From Nemertoderma westbladi (taxonomy: Eukaryota > Xenacoelomorpha > Nemertodermatida > Nemertodermatidae): 64,000 bases of DNA. Positions 33,700 to 44,000 of the stretch are shown one piece after another. Every line of letters begins with the position of its first letter. The stretch's first letter is position 1. Both the position numbers and the translations under genes were made by a program. The DNA is taken from the NCBI GenBank assembly GCA_032718475.1, contig JAUCBJ010009136.1, positions 207,572 through 271,571 on the forward strand. Reading direction: 5' to 3'. Under the pieces are notes generated by a model. It did no database searches, was not told where the DNA came from, and saw nothing but the letters and a program-made list of their open reading frames with translations.

Positions 33700-33730
33700 C
33701 TAACTACAAACTCTGTTGTATTCCCTCTAG
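33700..33730 (+). promoter_or_regulatory. Predicted 3' splice site for a subgenomic mRNA
   Basis: CTAAC branch point at 33700-33704, then a pyrimidine-rich run (ctctgttgtattccctct) and AG at 33729-33730. The predicted branch A lies 27 nt from the AG. The ATG of the next ORF is 30 nt downstream. Candidate donors are GGTGAGT (about 23980) and ATG|GTAAGT at the Gag start (24599-24607). Splicing is inferred from sequence only. Confidence 0.5.
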
Positions 33731-33760
33731 TAGTAATGATTATGTAACTACACCCTAATT

Positions 33761-34936
33761 ATGGAGAAAGGGATACAAGGAGAGCCGAGATGGGGATATG
33801 ATATCCAAGAGGAGGCAGCAGCGCCATTCGAAAGATTTGGAGCCAAGGATTATACTATATTTGGTATAAAAGAATTATCGGAAAGTACAGCGAAACTCGC
33901 GAGAACTAAATATGACTCGAACGTATTAAAGAGAAGGCAAAACGCATTAAACGAAAGAATCGAAAGTTTGCGCCAAACCTTCAACGAACTTTACCCGTAC
34001 GATGCTTTGTGTGATACGGGAGACATTAGCGAAGACCCCGATACTGAAATTAGTCGTTTGTATCATACCATGCAATACCTAAAGGCGCACGAACCTATGC
34101 CCGCAGTACGCGATGAATTCGATGGAATGCATCTTTACAGACGAACTCGAGGGGACGATAGAGAAACCAAGGAAGCATTTTCAGTTTATAAACTTTATTA
34201 TCAATGCGGTTCTTGTATGCGCGAACAACGAAATGCGATTCCGATGCGTTTGAATAAGGAAAATCCCGAACCGATATTGGCGAGGTGTTCGAATCATCAA
34301 CAACTACGCTACCAGGAAGGAGGGTATCCTTTATCGAATCCATATCATTCATTTGCTATGACCGGACCAAAGGCGGGAGAAACTGTCATTTACCCACCTA
34401 AGGTTGTTGAACCCGATGTATTTGAACTTACGCTGGACGAGGCGAATCAGTCAACCCGCGAAAAGAAAGAAGCTCTTAGCCTATACAGAGCCTACAAGGC
34501 TTTCGAGAAAGGTGAGATGGAAGAATGGGGTGGAAGACTCGCGAGCCTACCTTGCCATTGGACGTCACACGATCAAACTTCAGCTAAGGAGATGACACCG
34601 GAAGTTTTCGAGAGCATAAACTTTGCTCAAAACGTTATTCAGAGATTACAGATTGCATCCCCGGAGAGGCCAAGAGAAATGCAACCGTATAGTACTTCAA
34701 CTACGAAACCATTGAGTACGACACTCAATTTCCCTATTAGTATACCAGTCCGACAGGATACGACGTACGAAATACCCATCGTGGATCATCCAGAAATCAT
34801 TTCAAACTTGGAGTTTCTTCCTGCAGTTGTTTTCAGCGATATGAGTAAGATATATGATTTATGTAGACATATTACTCAAAAGGTCGTGCGTTGTGCACGA
34901 GGTTCAAGATTTCAAGATTTTCAAGGAACTGGATAG
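33761..34936 (+). CDS. BEL/Pao downstream ORF A, unknown function
   Basis: 391 codons, charged and soluble-looking, with no signal peptide or membrane segment, so it does not look like an envelope protein. An early helical stretch (about residues 37-75) is rich in Lys, Arg and Glu. A CGSC pair lies near 149-152 with a further Cys near 174. Residues 257-263 (GRLASLP) are encoded by a copy of the 20-nt motif. The last 83 nt overlap the next ORF, which is in the +1 frame. It may be the N-terminal half of one protein joined by frameshifting or split by a 1-nt change, or a separate protein. I do not recognise the family. Confidence 0.7.
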   Translation: MEKGIQGEPRWGYDIQEEAAAPFERFGAKDYTIFGIKELSESTAKLARTKYDSNVLKRRQNALNERIESLRQTFNELYPYDALCDTGDISEDPDTEISRLYHTMQYLKAHEPMPAVRDEFDGMHLYRRTRGDDRETKEAFSVYKLYYQCGSCMREQRNAIPMRLNKENPEPILARCSNHQQLRYQEGGYPLSNPYHSFAMTGPKAGETVIYPPKVVEPDVFELTLDEANQSTREKKEALSLYRAYKAFEKGEMEEWGGRLASLPCHWTSHDQTSAKEMTPEVFESINFAQNVIQRLQIASPERPREMQPYSTSTTKPLSTTLNFPISIPVRQDTTYEIPIVDHPEIISNLEFLPAVVFSDMSKIYDLCRHITQKVVRCARGSRFQDFQGTG

Positions 34937-37490
34937 AGCTGGTGCCGACATAGCTCCGAGTAATCTGAAAGGATATCTAACCAAGACGATTCGTTTATGG
35001 ATTGGAACCGGAACCTTCGAGTCGGATACAGATATTGCCGCAGATTGGCGAGGTAAGGTTATTCGTTTCGATGAGGATAAGGATATAGAGAAGATTTGGC
35101 AACCTTCGGAAGAATTGTTGGATGAATGGACTAGGACGTTTAGATCGTTTCAGGAAAACGGTTATATGTTTTACGATAACGAGGGCGGCAGTCATCAGCA
35201 GAGTTTGACTTCTAAGACTATACAGATTAGAGCGGCGGACGGAGTCCTGCACGTTTTCAGTAGACAGAGGAGCGACAAACGAATGCCGATACCTCCAGCG
35301 AATACAAAGCGACACCATCTTATCACCGATATAGTAAAGAAGATGGACCAAGCTTGTAATATTGACGCTAGAATGCTACCGAAGATGGTAAGAAACATGA
35401 TTTTAGATAAAACTGTTGTAAAGGTTGGATCAGGAGTAAGGGAGGATTTAATTAGCGACTTTGCCGGCATGACGGACAGCGATGACCGACTACCGACACC
35501 ATACGTCGACACTCGACCTCTTATTCTGTGGTCTATAGAACAGGGATATTTTCGTGAGTATAATACTCAGAAGACTGGAACTGGATACATTTCCTACCTG
35601 TTATTCAATTGGGATTATAAGGAAGGTAAAAGAAACAAGTATATTGAAACTTATGGAGAAGGTGATACTCCAGATATGAGTGAGTTTGAATCACAGCTTA
35701 AATGGAGAGGATGCGTGTATTGGGCTATTACGTCACCTCCAAGAGCGGTCTTACAATATTATTTAGCGATAGAGTCGTCAGTGAATGTTTGCCTAATCGC
35801 CGACATTGTGTCTCGGACTCTCAAAAGACATCCACTTTGTCTCGGAGAAGATCATACGTTCTACATGGAAGGGAGAATTCGTACCGACGTGTTTAGACGA
35901 TTCCTTGAACCCTTCTACAACTCCGACGCTCAGTGTAATGCCTTTACTCGAGCAGGATTTAGTATATTTCGAGACGTGTATCTTTGCTGTGCGGGATCTC
36001 TTATCGAAAGACCATCTATGTTTACATTGTTACCCTATGAAGGAGAACGTATCGTGGAAATTACGGATGAATCACGGCAGACGCGCGCGCCTATCGGTCA
36101 CCTTGGTGATGAATTCGAAGTAACTACTACGATCGCCGACGATCCTTTAGAGGAACTTCTTGAGATAGAAAGGAACCTCCCGAAGAAATCTCAGACGGAG
36201 ATTCGACAACTTGAAGCAACAGATGCTATAGTTTGTATACAACCTTCAGAAACCTACCAACCCATAGACCCAGATGATTATGATTATAGTGTGGGAGGAA
36301 GCGCTCGACCGATTGGAGATCTTATATACGAACGAGTGTGGTACCCTGCCAATACGATGTGTAGTAAATGTGGCGTCGCTGGACATCATATGGCAAAGTG
36401 CAGTGGAAAGCACATTACTACGACTCAGCTAATCTGTGGATGGTGTGGGGATCAAGGGTCTCATACCTTTTATACTTGCTGGAGATTTATGGCTCAATGT
36501 ACTTATTGCAATATAAAGGGACATCGAGCATCTGAATGCCAACTAAGAGACATACCTTATGAACACGAATCTGTAAAACTCGTGAGGAAGTTATTTGATG
36601 AGTGGGAAGATTTAGCCGACGAACATGTATCGGCACAAAGAAGACGGTTTCCGATGAGAGCGCATCTCGGATTTTGGGCGGTAAATCCTCAGACGATGAT
36701 GTCGGAAGGATATATCTCCGCTATGCCCCAATATGACGAACTTATCGAGGTTGTCGATATTTTGCCCCACGACAGCGGATTCCGAGTGGTGCGCGAGTAT
36801 CTGTTACAAATTCACCCGGATAACAAAAACACGTGGAATTTTCAGAAAGTCATTAATCGGATTACGTATGGTGAATTCGATCGTTTCCGAACTGAAAAGC
36901 GGAACAAGGGAGCTTGGTTAACCGTCGCATGGGCATACCGAGCCGCGTTTTACCACAAACGTATACGAGCGAGCGTATTCGAGGAAGAAGAGGTCCTAGA
37001 GGCGACAAATATACCAGCCACTCCGGTTGCGCCGTCTGCACGTCACCCTCGGGAGGACGGGCAGGGTAGGATCATACGGGTCCAAAAGGTGGGCCAACAA
37101 TTAAAGAAAATTATTAATGTAGAAGAACGCAAGGGAGTTGAGCCGACTATTCGAGTTACTCGGGATACGGTATCACTTCCAAGAGAACCAGTAGGAGGAT
37201 CGGGACATACACCAGCTGATCAACAGGGGGCGCAAGCTACTCTTGGGTCTGCGTCGTCCACTTCTCGCGCGTTCCCAGACGTTCTACCAACTGTAGTGAC
37301 GACTGATCGGTCACGAGGAATCGGTCGAGGTTTTGGGATGCTAAATAAACGAATTTGCGAGGAAATAGTCGCACCGTCTCTCAACGTCCCAAGTAAACCA
37401 GTGACTCGCCCCACAAGTCCCATATCGCGAGCAAAGTCACCTGTGCGCAGTTTTCGAGGACGCGGCAGGGCTCGATCCACTAAGCGATAA
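34854..37490 (+). CDS. BEL/Pao downstream ORF B with three zinc knuckles (second nucleocapsid-like protein)
   Basis: 878 codons. Three Cys/His knuckles lie in a row: C503 (CX2CX4HX4C), C528 (CX2CX5HX4C) and C549 (CX2CX4HX4C). The C-terminus is Ser/Arg/Gly-rich and strongly basic (FRGRGRARSTKR). The first 500 residues are mixed alpha/beta-like with no recognised domain, no signal peptide and no membrane anchor. Knuckles plus a basic tail are what retroelement Gag proteins use to bind RNA, and Gag-Pol already has its own set, so this would be a second RNA-binding protein. The start ATG is the first in the frame and lies inside the end of ORF A. Function is inferred from motifs only. Confidence 0.75.
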   Translation: MIYVDILLKRSCVVHEVQDFKIFKELDRAGADIAPSNLKGYLTKTIRLWIGTGTFESDTDIAADWRGKVIRFDEDKDIEKIWQPSEELLDEWTRTFRSFQENGYMFYDNEGGSHQQSLTSKTIQIRAADGVLHVFSRQRSDKRMPIPPANTKRHHLITDIVKKMDQACNIDARMLPKMVRNMILDKTVVKVGSGVREDLISDFAGMTDSDDRLPTPYVDTRPLILWSIEQGYFREYNTQKTGTGYISYLLFNWDYKEGKRNKYIETYGEGDTPDMSEFESQLKWRGCVYWAITSPPRAVLQYYLAIESSVNVCLIADIVSRTLKRHPLCLGEDHTFYMEGRIRTDVFRRFLEPFYNSDAQCNAFTRAGFSIFRDVYLCCAGSLIERPSMFTLLPYEGERIVEITDESRQTRAPIGHLGDEFEVTTTIADDPLEELLEIERNLPKKSQTEIRQLEATDAIVCIQPSETYQPIDPDDYDYSVGGSARPIGDLIYERVWYPANTMCSKCGVAGHHMAKCSGKHITTTQLICGWCGDQGSHTFYTCWRFMAQCTYCNIKGHRASECQLRDIPYEHESVKLVRKLFDEWEDLADEHVSAQRRRFPMRAHLGFWAVNPQTMMSEGYISAMPQYDELIEVVDILPHDSGFRVVREYLLQIHPDNKNTWNFQKVINRITYGEFDRFRTEKRNKGAWLTVAWAYRAAFYHKRIRASVFEEEEVLEATNIPATPVAPSARHPREDGQGRIIRVQKVGQQLKKIINVEERKGVEPTIRVTRDTVSLPREPVGGSGHTPADQQGAQATLGSASSTSRAFPDVLPTVVTTDRSRGIGRGFGMLNKRICEEIVAPSLNVPSKPVTRPTSPISRAKSPVRSFRGRGRARSTKR

Positions 37491-38139
37491 AAGGGAGGGC
37501 AAGGGTGGATGGAAGACTCGTGGGCCTTTCTTATGATTTGTGATTTATTTGAATTTATATTTATATTTGTGTTTATTCCGAACTTAAGCAATTTGTATTG
37601 TTCCGAATTTGTATTTAGAAAGTTTATATTTAAAAGGAACTTATATTTGAAAGATTTATGTTTCATATTTGAGATGCAAAGGAGTTTATATTATTCTAAA
37701 CTTATGCAGTTTATATTTAGTAAAGATTTATATTTAGTAAGAATTTATATTTTATATTTGTAATTATTCCGAACTTATGCAATTTATATTATTCCGAACT
37801 TATGCAATTTATATTGTTCCGAATATTATGTAATTTACATTTTATAGGCAGTATTTACAGTGAAATAGAAATAATTGTTTGAATTTATGTAATATTGAGA
37901 TGCAATAGATTTATATTGGTGAATTTAATTTAGATTTATATTGTACTTACTTAGTAAAGCCTTAAATACGTAAAGTTTGAATTTGTAATTATTTTGTATC
38001 GAATCATTACGTAGAAAGGAAGTATTGTTTGAAATTTAATTGTAAATATGTAAGTACGCCCTAAGTATTCTATAGTTTGATTGATTATTGGTGAAAACCG
38101 TATATTTTATGCACGATAATATCCTGTTTTCATGGAGCG
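37491..38139 (+). other. 3' untranslated region of the BEL/Pao element
   Basis: AT-rich, starting just after ORF B. It holds the last 20-nt motif copy (37511-37530) and degenerate repeats of ttccgaacttatgcaattta (about 37690-37830). The bases before the 3' LTR (catggagcg) are only weakly purine-rich. Confidence 0.7.
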
Positions 38140-40026
38140 GTATAGAATTATATTCCCTAAATGCCGTGGATTTTCAAAATTTTTATTTTATTCGGATTAA
38201 CTTTGTAAAGATTGCTTTGAGTTCTCATTCGTATTGGTTCTAACATTTGTACATCTATCGGTCAAGTGGTTCAGTAGCTCAGTCGGTAGAGCGTTGGAAA
38301 TTATATGTGTAGTAGGTATCGAGTTCGAATCCTAGTAAGTGCGAATTATTTTTTGTACAGAATTTCAACTCGTTTAAATTAACCGCTACAAATTAATTGC
38401 ATTTGTCTGTACCAATGAGATTGTAGTTATTTGATTGTAACCAATGTCGTGCAAGTTATATATTAGCTGGACCAATAGCTATCTTTAAAACCTTGTTAGA
38501 ACCCATAGAACAATCGAGAATTTTCTCGATTGATTGCGGCACAAATTTGCTATAAAAAGGTGCGATTTGTTCATTAGTTATATATATTCTCTCAGTTATT
38601 CAGTTATCTGATATTTGTTTATTCTGTCATTAGTTTTCAGATTACATTGTATTATAATTATATCTTCTGTAATAAAGTCAGAATATTCTCTCAGCTTTTC
38701 TATCTGTTTTACTATGGATTCACTACGGTGAACAAACTTAGGGACAGGATGGCCGGCTAGAGATCGGGCCGCAGCAATGAACGGGAACATCACGGGAATG
38801 TAGACGAGAGACAACCCGCAATACCATTTAGAGTTATTCGCCCATCGCCTGAAAGGTTAGACAGCGTTCGATCCTTGCTACCTAAGTATAAGACCAAAAG
38901 ATCAAAAGGTAGAAGTAGTGACACGCTGTAAGCCCAAAATTACATCATAGGGACTGTACTGTCTTGATTCAGGAAAACCCACAGTAGACCTTCACATTCC
39001 TACGGGGGAGGGAGAGCGCAGGCAGATACTAGTACGCAGATAGGACGTAGGCACACCGGTACAAGGCATACACATTGGTTAGGGTGCAGCAAACTGTACG
39101 CTTAACTCTTGCTAAGTACAGGTGCGTGTGCGACTATTTGCAGTACGACAGTGTCCATTGCATTAGAACTTGTAGGCTAGGGGGGTTGCTGTGTTTTCAC
39201 CTGAATTGGGATTGTACCGTTCAGGCGGTAGGGCAGTTTACGTACTAGGCGCAAATAAATTGAGGCTATCAGGGATATACTAACATCTACCGTGTCCCCG
39301 CCAACGCCCTAATAGGAAGTTACCCGGACTACCTGGGTGACTAAAATTCTAGATAGGAGCCAGGATAGCTATTAGTACCCGTACGCCTACAGTAGTAAAC
39401 TAACACATCTCTTCTTAGTATCAGGGACCTGGTACCTAAAATTGCCGAATTCTGGGCGTAGTATTAACCTTATGCCTGAATTTGAGTCCTGGAAATACGC
39501 AAGAGGGGAAGGAACCTTATCATTCGTGAGTATTGGACCTACAAGTTACAAAATTAGAATATTCGTAAAATGCACACCGTACCCAGTAATTATATATGTG
39601 AAGGAGCAAAACTGTTTTGACCGTTCAGAATTAACACACGCGCGTTAGAAATTATTTACACCTCGAAATATATAAAATTAACTTTGTCCGTACTGTGCTT
39701 TGCCCGCTAGTTAGACATCTCCAAATCTCTGCCTGTACCTAGCTAGCGTCTCTTCGCCCAACCATATAAATCACACCGCGGCAAAGTATACGAGCCCCTT
39801 AGTCCGTCAGTGAGTCAGCCTGACTTTAGGATTCGCTGCGCGGGATTTGTTTTATCGAAGTTTGTCTGCTCGTAGACTGTTTTCTGCCTCACCGGTTATA
39901 AGAGATCGATACTGCAATATATTCGCTTACTTAGAGTTTACTGTTTTGGTGAGAAGGTCGGATTTATGATTTGATTTACAAACTTTACAGTAGGATATTG
40001 CAGGTATTGTTACCGTCTCTTCCAAT
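38140..40026 (+). repeat. 3' LTR, 1887 bp
   Basis: Identical to the 5' LTR except four substitutions seen by eye and 277 extra bp at 38872-39148. The segment is bounded by CGA on both sides (38869-38871 and 39146-39148). Promoter, tRNA-like unit (A box 38275-38286, B box 38322-38332, T6 38349-38354), TATA (38551) and AATAAA (38671) are all retained. Confidence 0.93.
38872..39148. other. 277-bp segment present only in the 3' LTR
   Basis: It lies in U5. The 5' LTR reads straight through at the matching place with a single CGA, consistent with deletion there by 3-bp microhomology, or with insertion here. No ORF or known repeat is recognised in it. Confidence 0.85.
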
Positions 40027-41034
40027 ACTACGCTCTCGAAATAATAATCGCTACGCTCTCGAAATAATAATCGCTACGCTCTCGAAATAATAATCACTAC
40101 GCTCTTGAAATAATAATCGCTATGCTCTCGAAATAATAATCACTACACTCTCGAAATAATAATCGCTACGCTCTCGAAATAATAATCGCTACGCTCTCGA
40201 AATAATAATCACTACGCTCTCGAAATAATAATCGCTATGCTCTCGAAATAATAATCGCTACGCTCTCGAAATAATAATCACTACGCTCTCGAAATAATAA
40301 TCGCTATGCTCTCGAAATAATAATCGCTACGCTCTCGAAATAATAATCGCTACGCTGTTGAAATAATAATCGCTACACTCTCGAAATAATAATCGCTACG
40401 CTCTCGAAATAATAATCGCTACGCTCTCGAAATAATAATCACTATGCTCTCGAAATAGTAATCGCTACACTCTCGAAATAATAATCGCTACGCTGTTGAA
40501 ATAATAATCGCTACACTCTCGAAATAATAATCGCTACACTCTCGAAATAATAATCGCTATGCTCTCAAAATAATAATCGCTATGCTCTCGAAATAATCGC
40601 TACGCTTTCGAAATAATAATGCTATGCTCTCGAAATAATAATCGCTACGCTCTCGAAATAATAATCGCTATGCTCTCGAAATAATAATCACTATGCTCTC
40701 GAAATAATAATCGCTATGCTCTCAAAATAATAATCGCTATGCTCTCGAAATAATCGCTACGCTTTCGAAATAATAATGCTATGCTCTCGAAATAATAATC
40801 GCTACGCTCTCGAAATAATAATCACTACACTCTCGAAATAATAATCGCTACGCTCTCGAAATAATAATCAATACGCTCTCGAAATAATAATCGCTACACT
40901 CTCGACATAATTATCGCTATGCTCTTGAAATAATAATCGCTACGCTCTCGAAATAATAATTGCTATGCTCTCGAAATAATAATCGCTATGCTCTCAAAAT
41001 AATAATCGCTACGCTCTCGAAATAATAATCGCTC
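40027..41034. repeat. 23-bp satellite, right part, about 44 units
   Basis: Continuation of the array at 16868-21950 after the retrotransposon, beginning with the second ACTAC. It has the same unit variants. It ends at cgctctacaaatatag. Confidence 0.96.
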
Positions 41035-41085
41035 TACAAATATAGTCTACTTTTTCATTTAAATAGTAAATAATATGTCAGAAAC

Positions 41086-44000
41086 GTATTGACCATTACA
41101 GTGCTATGTTGAGTGTAGACGCCCGCTTAGTGTAACGAAGCCGAAATAAAGTTATTAACCATTACAGTGCTATGTTGAGTGTAGATGCCTGTTTAGTGTA
41201 ACGAAAGTGAAAGGAAGTTATTGACCATTACAGTGCTATGTTGGGTGTAGACGCCCGCTTAGTGTAACAAAGGCGCAAGAAAGTTATTGACCATTACAGT
41301 GCTATGTTTAGTGTAGACGCCCGCTTAGTGTAACGAAGGCGAAAGAAAGTTATTGACCATTACAGTGCTATGTTGGGTGTAGACGCCTGCTTAGTGTAAC
41401 GAAGGCAAAAGAAAGTTATTGACCATTACTGTGCTATGTTGGGTGTAGTGTAGACGCCGCTTAGTGTAACGAAAGCGAAAGAAAGTTATTGACCATTACA
41501 GTGCTATGTTGGGTATAGACGCCCGCTTAGTGTAACGAAAGTGAAAGGAAGTTATTGACCATTACAGTGCTATGTTGGGTGTAGACGCCCGCTTAGTGTA
41601 ACAAAGGCGCAAGAAAGTTATTGACCATTACAGTGCTATGTTGAGTGTAGACGCCCGCTTAGTGTAACGAAAGCGAAAGAAAGTTATTGACCATTACAGT
41701 GCTATGTTGGGTGTAGACGCCTGCATAGTGTAACGAAGGCGAAAGAAAGTTATTGACCATTACTGTGCTATGTTGGGTGTAGTGTAGACGCCGCTTAGTG
41801 TAACGAAAGCGAAAGAAAGTTATTGACCATTACAGTGCTATGTTGGGTGTAGACGCCCGCTTAGTGTAACAAAGGCGCAAGAAAGTTATTGACCATTACA
41901 GTGCTATGTTGAGTGTAGACGCCCGCTTAGTGTAACGAAAACGAAAGAAAGTTATTGACCATTACAGTGCTATGTTGAGTGTAGACGCCCGCTTAGTGTA
42001 ACGAAAGTGAAAGAAAGTTATTGACCAGTACAGTGCTATGTTGGGTGTAGACGCCCGCTTAGTGTAACGAAACGAAAGAAAGTTTTGACCATTACAGTGC
42101 TATGTTGAGTGTAGACGCCCGCTTAGTGTAACAAAGGCGCAAGAAAGTTATTGACCATTACAGTGCTATGTTGAGTGTAGACGCCCGCTTAATGTAACGA
42201 AAACGAAAGAGAGTTATTGACCATTACAGTGCTATGTTGAGTGTAGACGCCCGCTTAGTGTAACAAAGGCGCAAGAAAGTTATTGACCATTACAGTGCTA
42301 TGTTGAGTGTAGACGCCCGCTTAATGTAACGAAAACGAAAGAAAGTTATTGACCATTACAGTGCTATGTTGAGTGTAGACGCCCGCTTAATGTAACGAAA
42401 ACGAAAGAAAGTTATTGACCATTACAGTGCTATGTTGAGTGTAGACGCCCGCTTAGTGTAACGAAAACGAAAGAAAGTTATTGACCATTACAGTGCTATG
42501 TTGAGTGTAGACGCCCGCTTAGTGTAACGAAAACGAAAGAAAGTTATTGACCATTACAGTGCTATGTTGAGTGTAGACGCCCGCTTAGTGTAACAAAGGC
42601 GCAAGAAAGTTATTGACCATTACAGTGCTATGTTGAGTGTAGACGCCCGCTTAATGTAACGAAAACGAAAGAAAGTTATTGACCATTACAGTGCTATGTT
42701 GAGTGTAGACGCCCGCTTAGTGTAACGAAAACGAAAGAAAGTTATTGACCATTACAGTGCTATGTTGAGTGTAGACGCCCGCTTAATGTAACGAAAACGA
42801 AAGAAAGTTATTGACCATTACAGTGCTATGTTGGGTGTAGACGCCCGCTTAGTGTAACAAAAGTGAAGGAAAGTTATTGACCATTACAGTGCTATGTTGG
42901 GTGTAGACGCCCGCTTAGTGTAACAAAAGTTAAGGAAAGTTATTGACAATTACAGTGCTATGTTGGGTGTAGACGCCCGCTTAGTGTAACGAAAACGAAA
43001 GAAAGTTATTGACCATTACAGTGCTATGTTGAGTGTAGGCGCCCGCTTAGTGTAACGAAAACGAAAGAAAGTTATTGACCATTACAGTGCTATGTTGAGT
43101 GTAGACGCCCGCTTAGTGTAACGAAAGCGAAAGAAAGTTATTGACCATTACAGTGCTATGTTGGGTGTAGACGCCCGCTTAGTGTAACAAAGGCGCAAGA
43201 AAGTTATTGACCATTACAGTGCTATGTTGAGTGTAGACGCCCACTTAGTGTAACGAAAACGAAAGAAAGTTATTGACCATTACAGTGCTATGTTTGGTGT
43301 AGTATAGACGCCCGCTTAGTGTAACGAAAGCGAAAGAAAGTTATTGACCATTACAGTGCTATGTTGGGTATAGACGCCTGCTTAGTGTAACGAAAGTGAA
43401 AGAAAGTTATTGACCATTACAGTGCTATGTTGGGTGTAGACGCCCGCTTAGTGTAACGAAGGCGAAAGAAAGTTATTGACCATTACAGTGCTATGTTGGG
43501 TGTAGACGCCCGCTCAGTGTAACGAAAACGAAAGAAAGTTATTGACCATTACAGTGCTATGTTGAGTGTAGACGCCCGCTTAGTGTAACGAAAACGAAAG
43601 AAAGTTATTGACCATTACAGTGCTATGTTGAGTGTAGACGCCCGCTTAGTGTAACAAAGGCGCAAGAAAGTTATTGACCATTACAGTGCTATGTTGAGTG
43701 TAGACGCCCGCTTAATGTAACGAAAACGAAAGAAAGTTATTGACCATTACAGTGCTATGTTGAGTGTAGACGCCCGCTTAGTGTAACAAAGGCGCGAGAA
43801 AGTTATTGATCATTACAGTGCTATGTTGAGTGTAGACGCCCGCTTAATGTAACGAAAACGAAAGAAAGTTATTGACCATTACAGTGCTATGTTGAGTGTA
43901 GACGCCCGCTTAATGTAACGAAAACGAAAGAAAGTTATTGACCATTACAGTGCTATGTTGAGTGTAGACGCCCGCTTAGTGTAACGAAAACGAAAGAAAG

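Larger units (their letters stand above)
24459..37530 (+). other. Span of the dispersed 20-nt motif GGAAGACTYGCGAGCCTWYC
   Basis: Copies at 24459, 26241, 26325, 26409, 28886 (4 mismatches), 30917, 33384, 34532 and 37511. Copies 1-4 are read as KT(R/C)EPT. Copies at 28886, 30917 and 34532 are read in another frame as RLASL(P/S). Copies at 33384 and 37511 are non-coding. The centre CTCGCGAG is palindromic in three forms. Conservation is therefore at nucleotide level. Confidence 0.85.
21951..40026 (+). mobile_element. 18-kb BEL/Pao LTR retrotransposon, nearly intact
   Basis: The order is 5' LTR, leader, Gag-Pol frame (protease, RT, RNase H, integrase, in BEL/Pao order with DUF1759- and DUF5641-type segments), two downstream ORFs, AT-rich 3' region and 3' LTR. 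By eye the LTRs differ at four bases over about 1610 aligned bp, so the insertion is recent. The element is unusually large for the group because of long LTRs, a long Gag, an RNase H-integrase linker and the extra 3' ORFs. No convincing primer binding site or polypurine tract was found next to the LTRs. Confidence 0.93.

Noticed and set aside
25033-36921. Small ORFs overlapping Gag-Pol and the downstream ORFs in other frames
   Set aside because: No motifs or conservation. Explained by the long real frames.
33761-37490. Downstream ORFs as a retroviral-type envelope gene
   Set aside because: No signal peptide, membrane segment or cleavage-site pattern. Zinc knuckles and a basic tail point to RNA binding.
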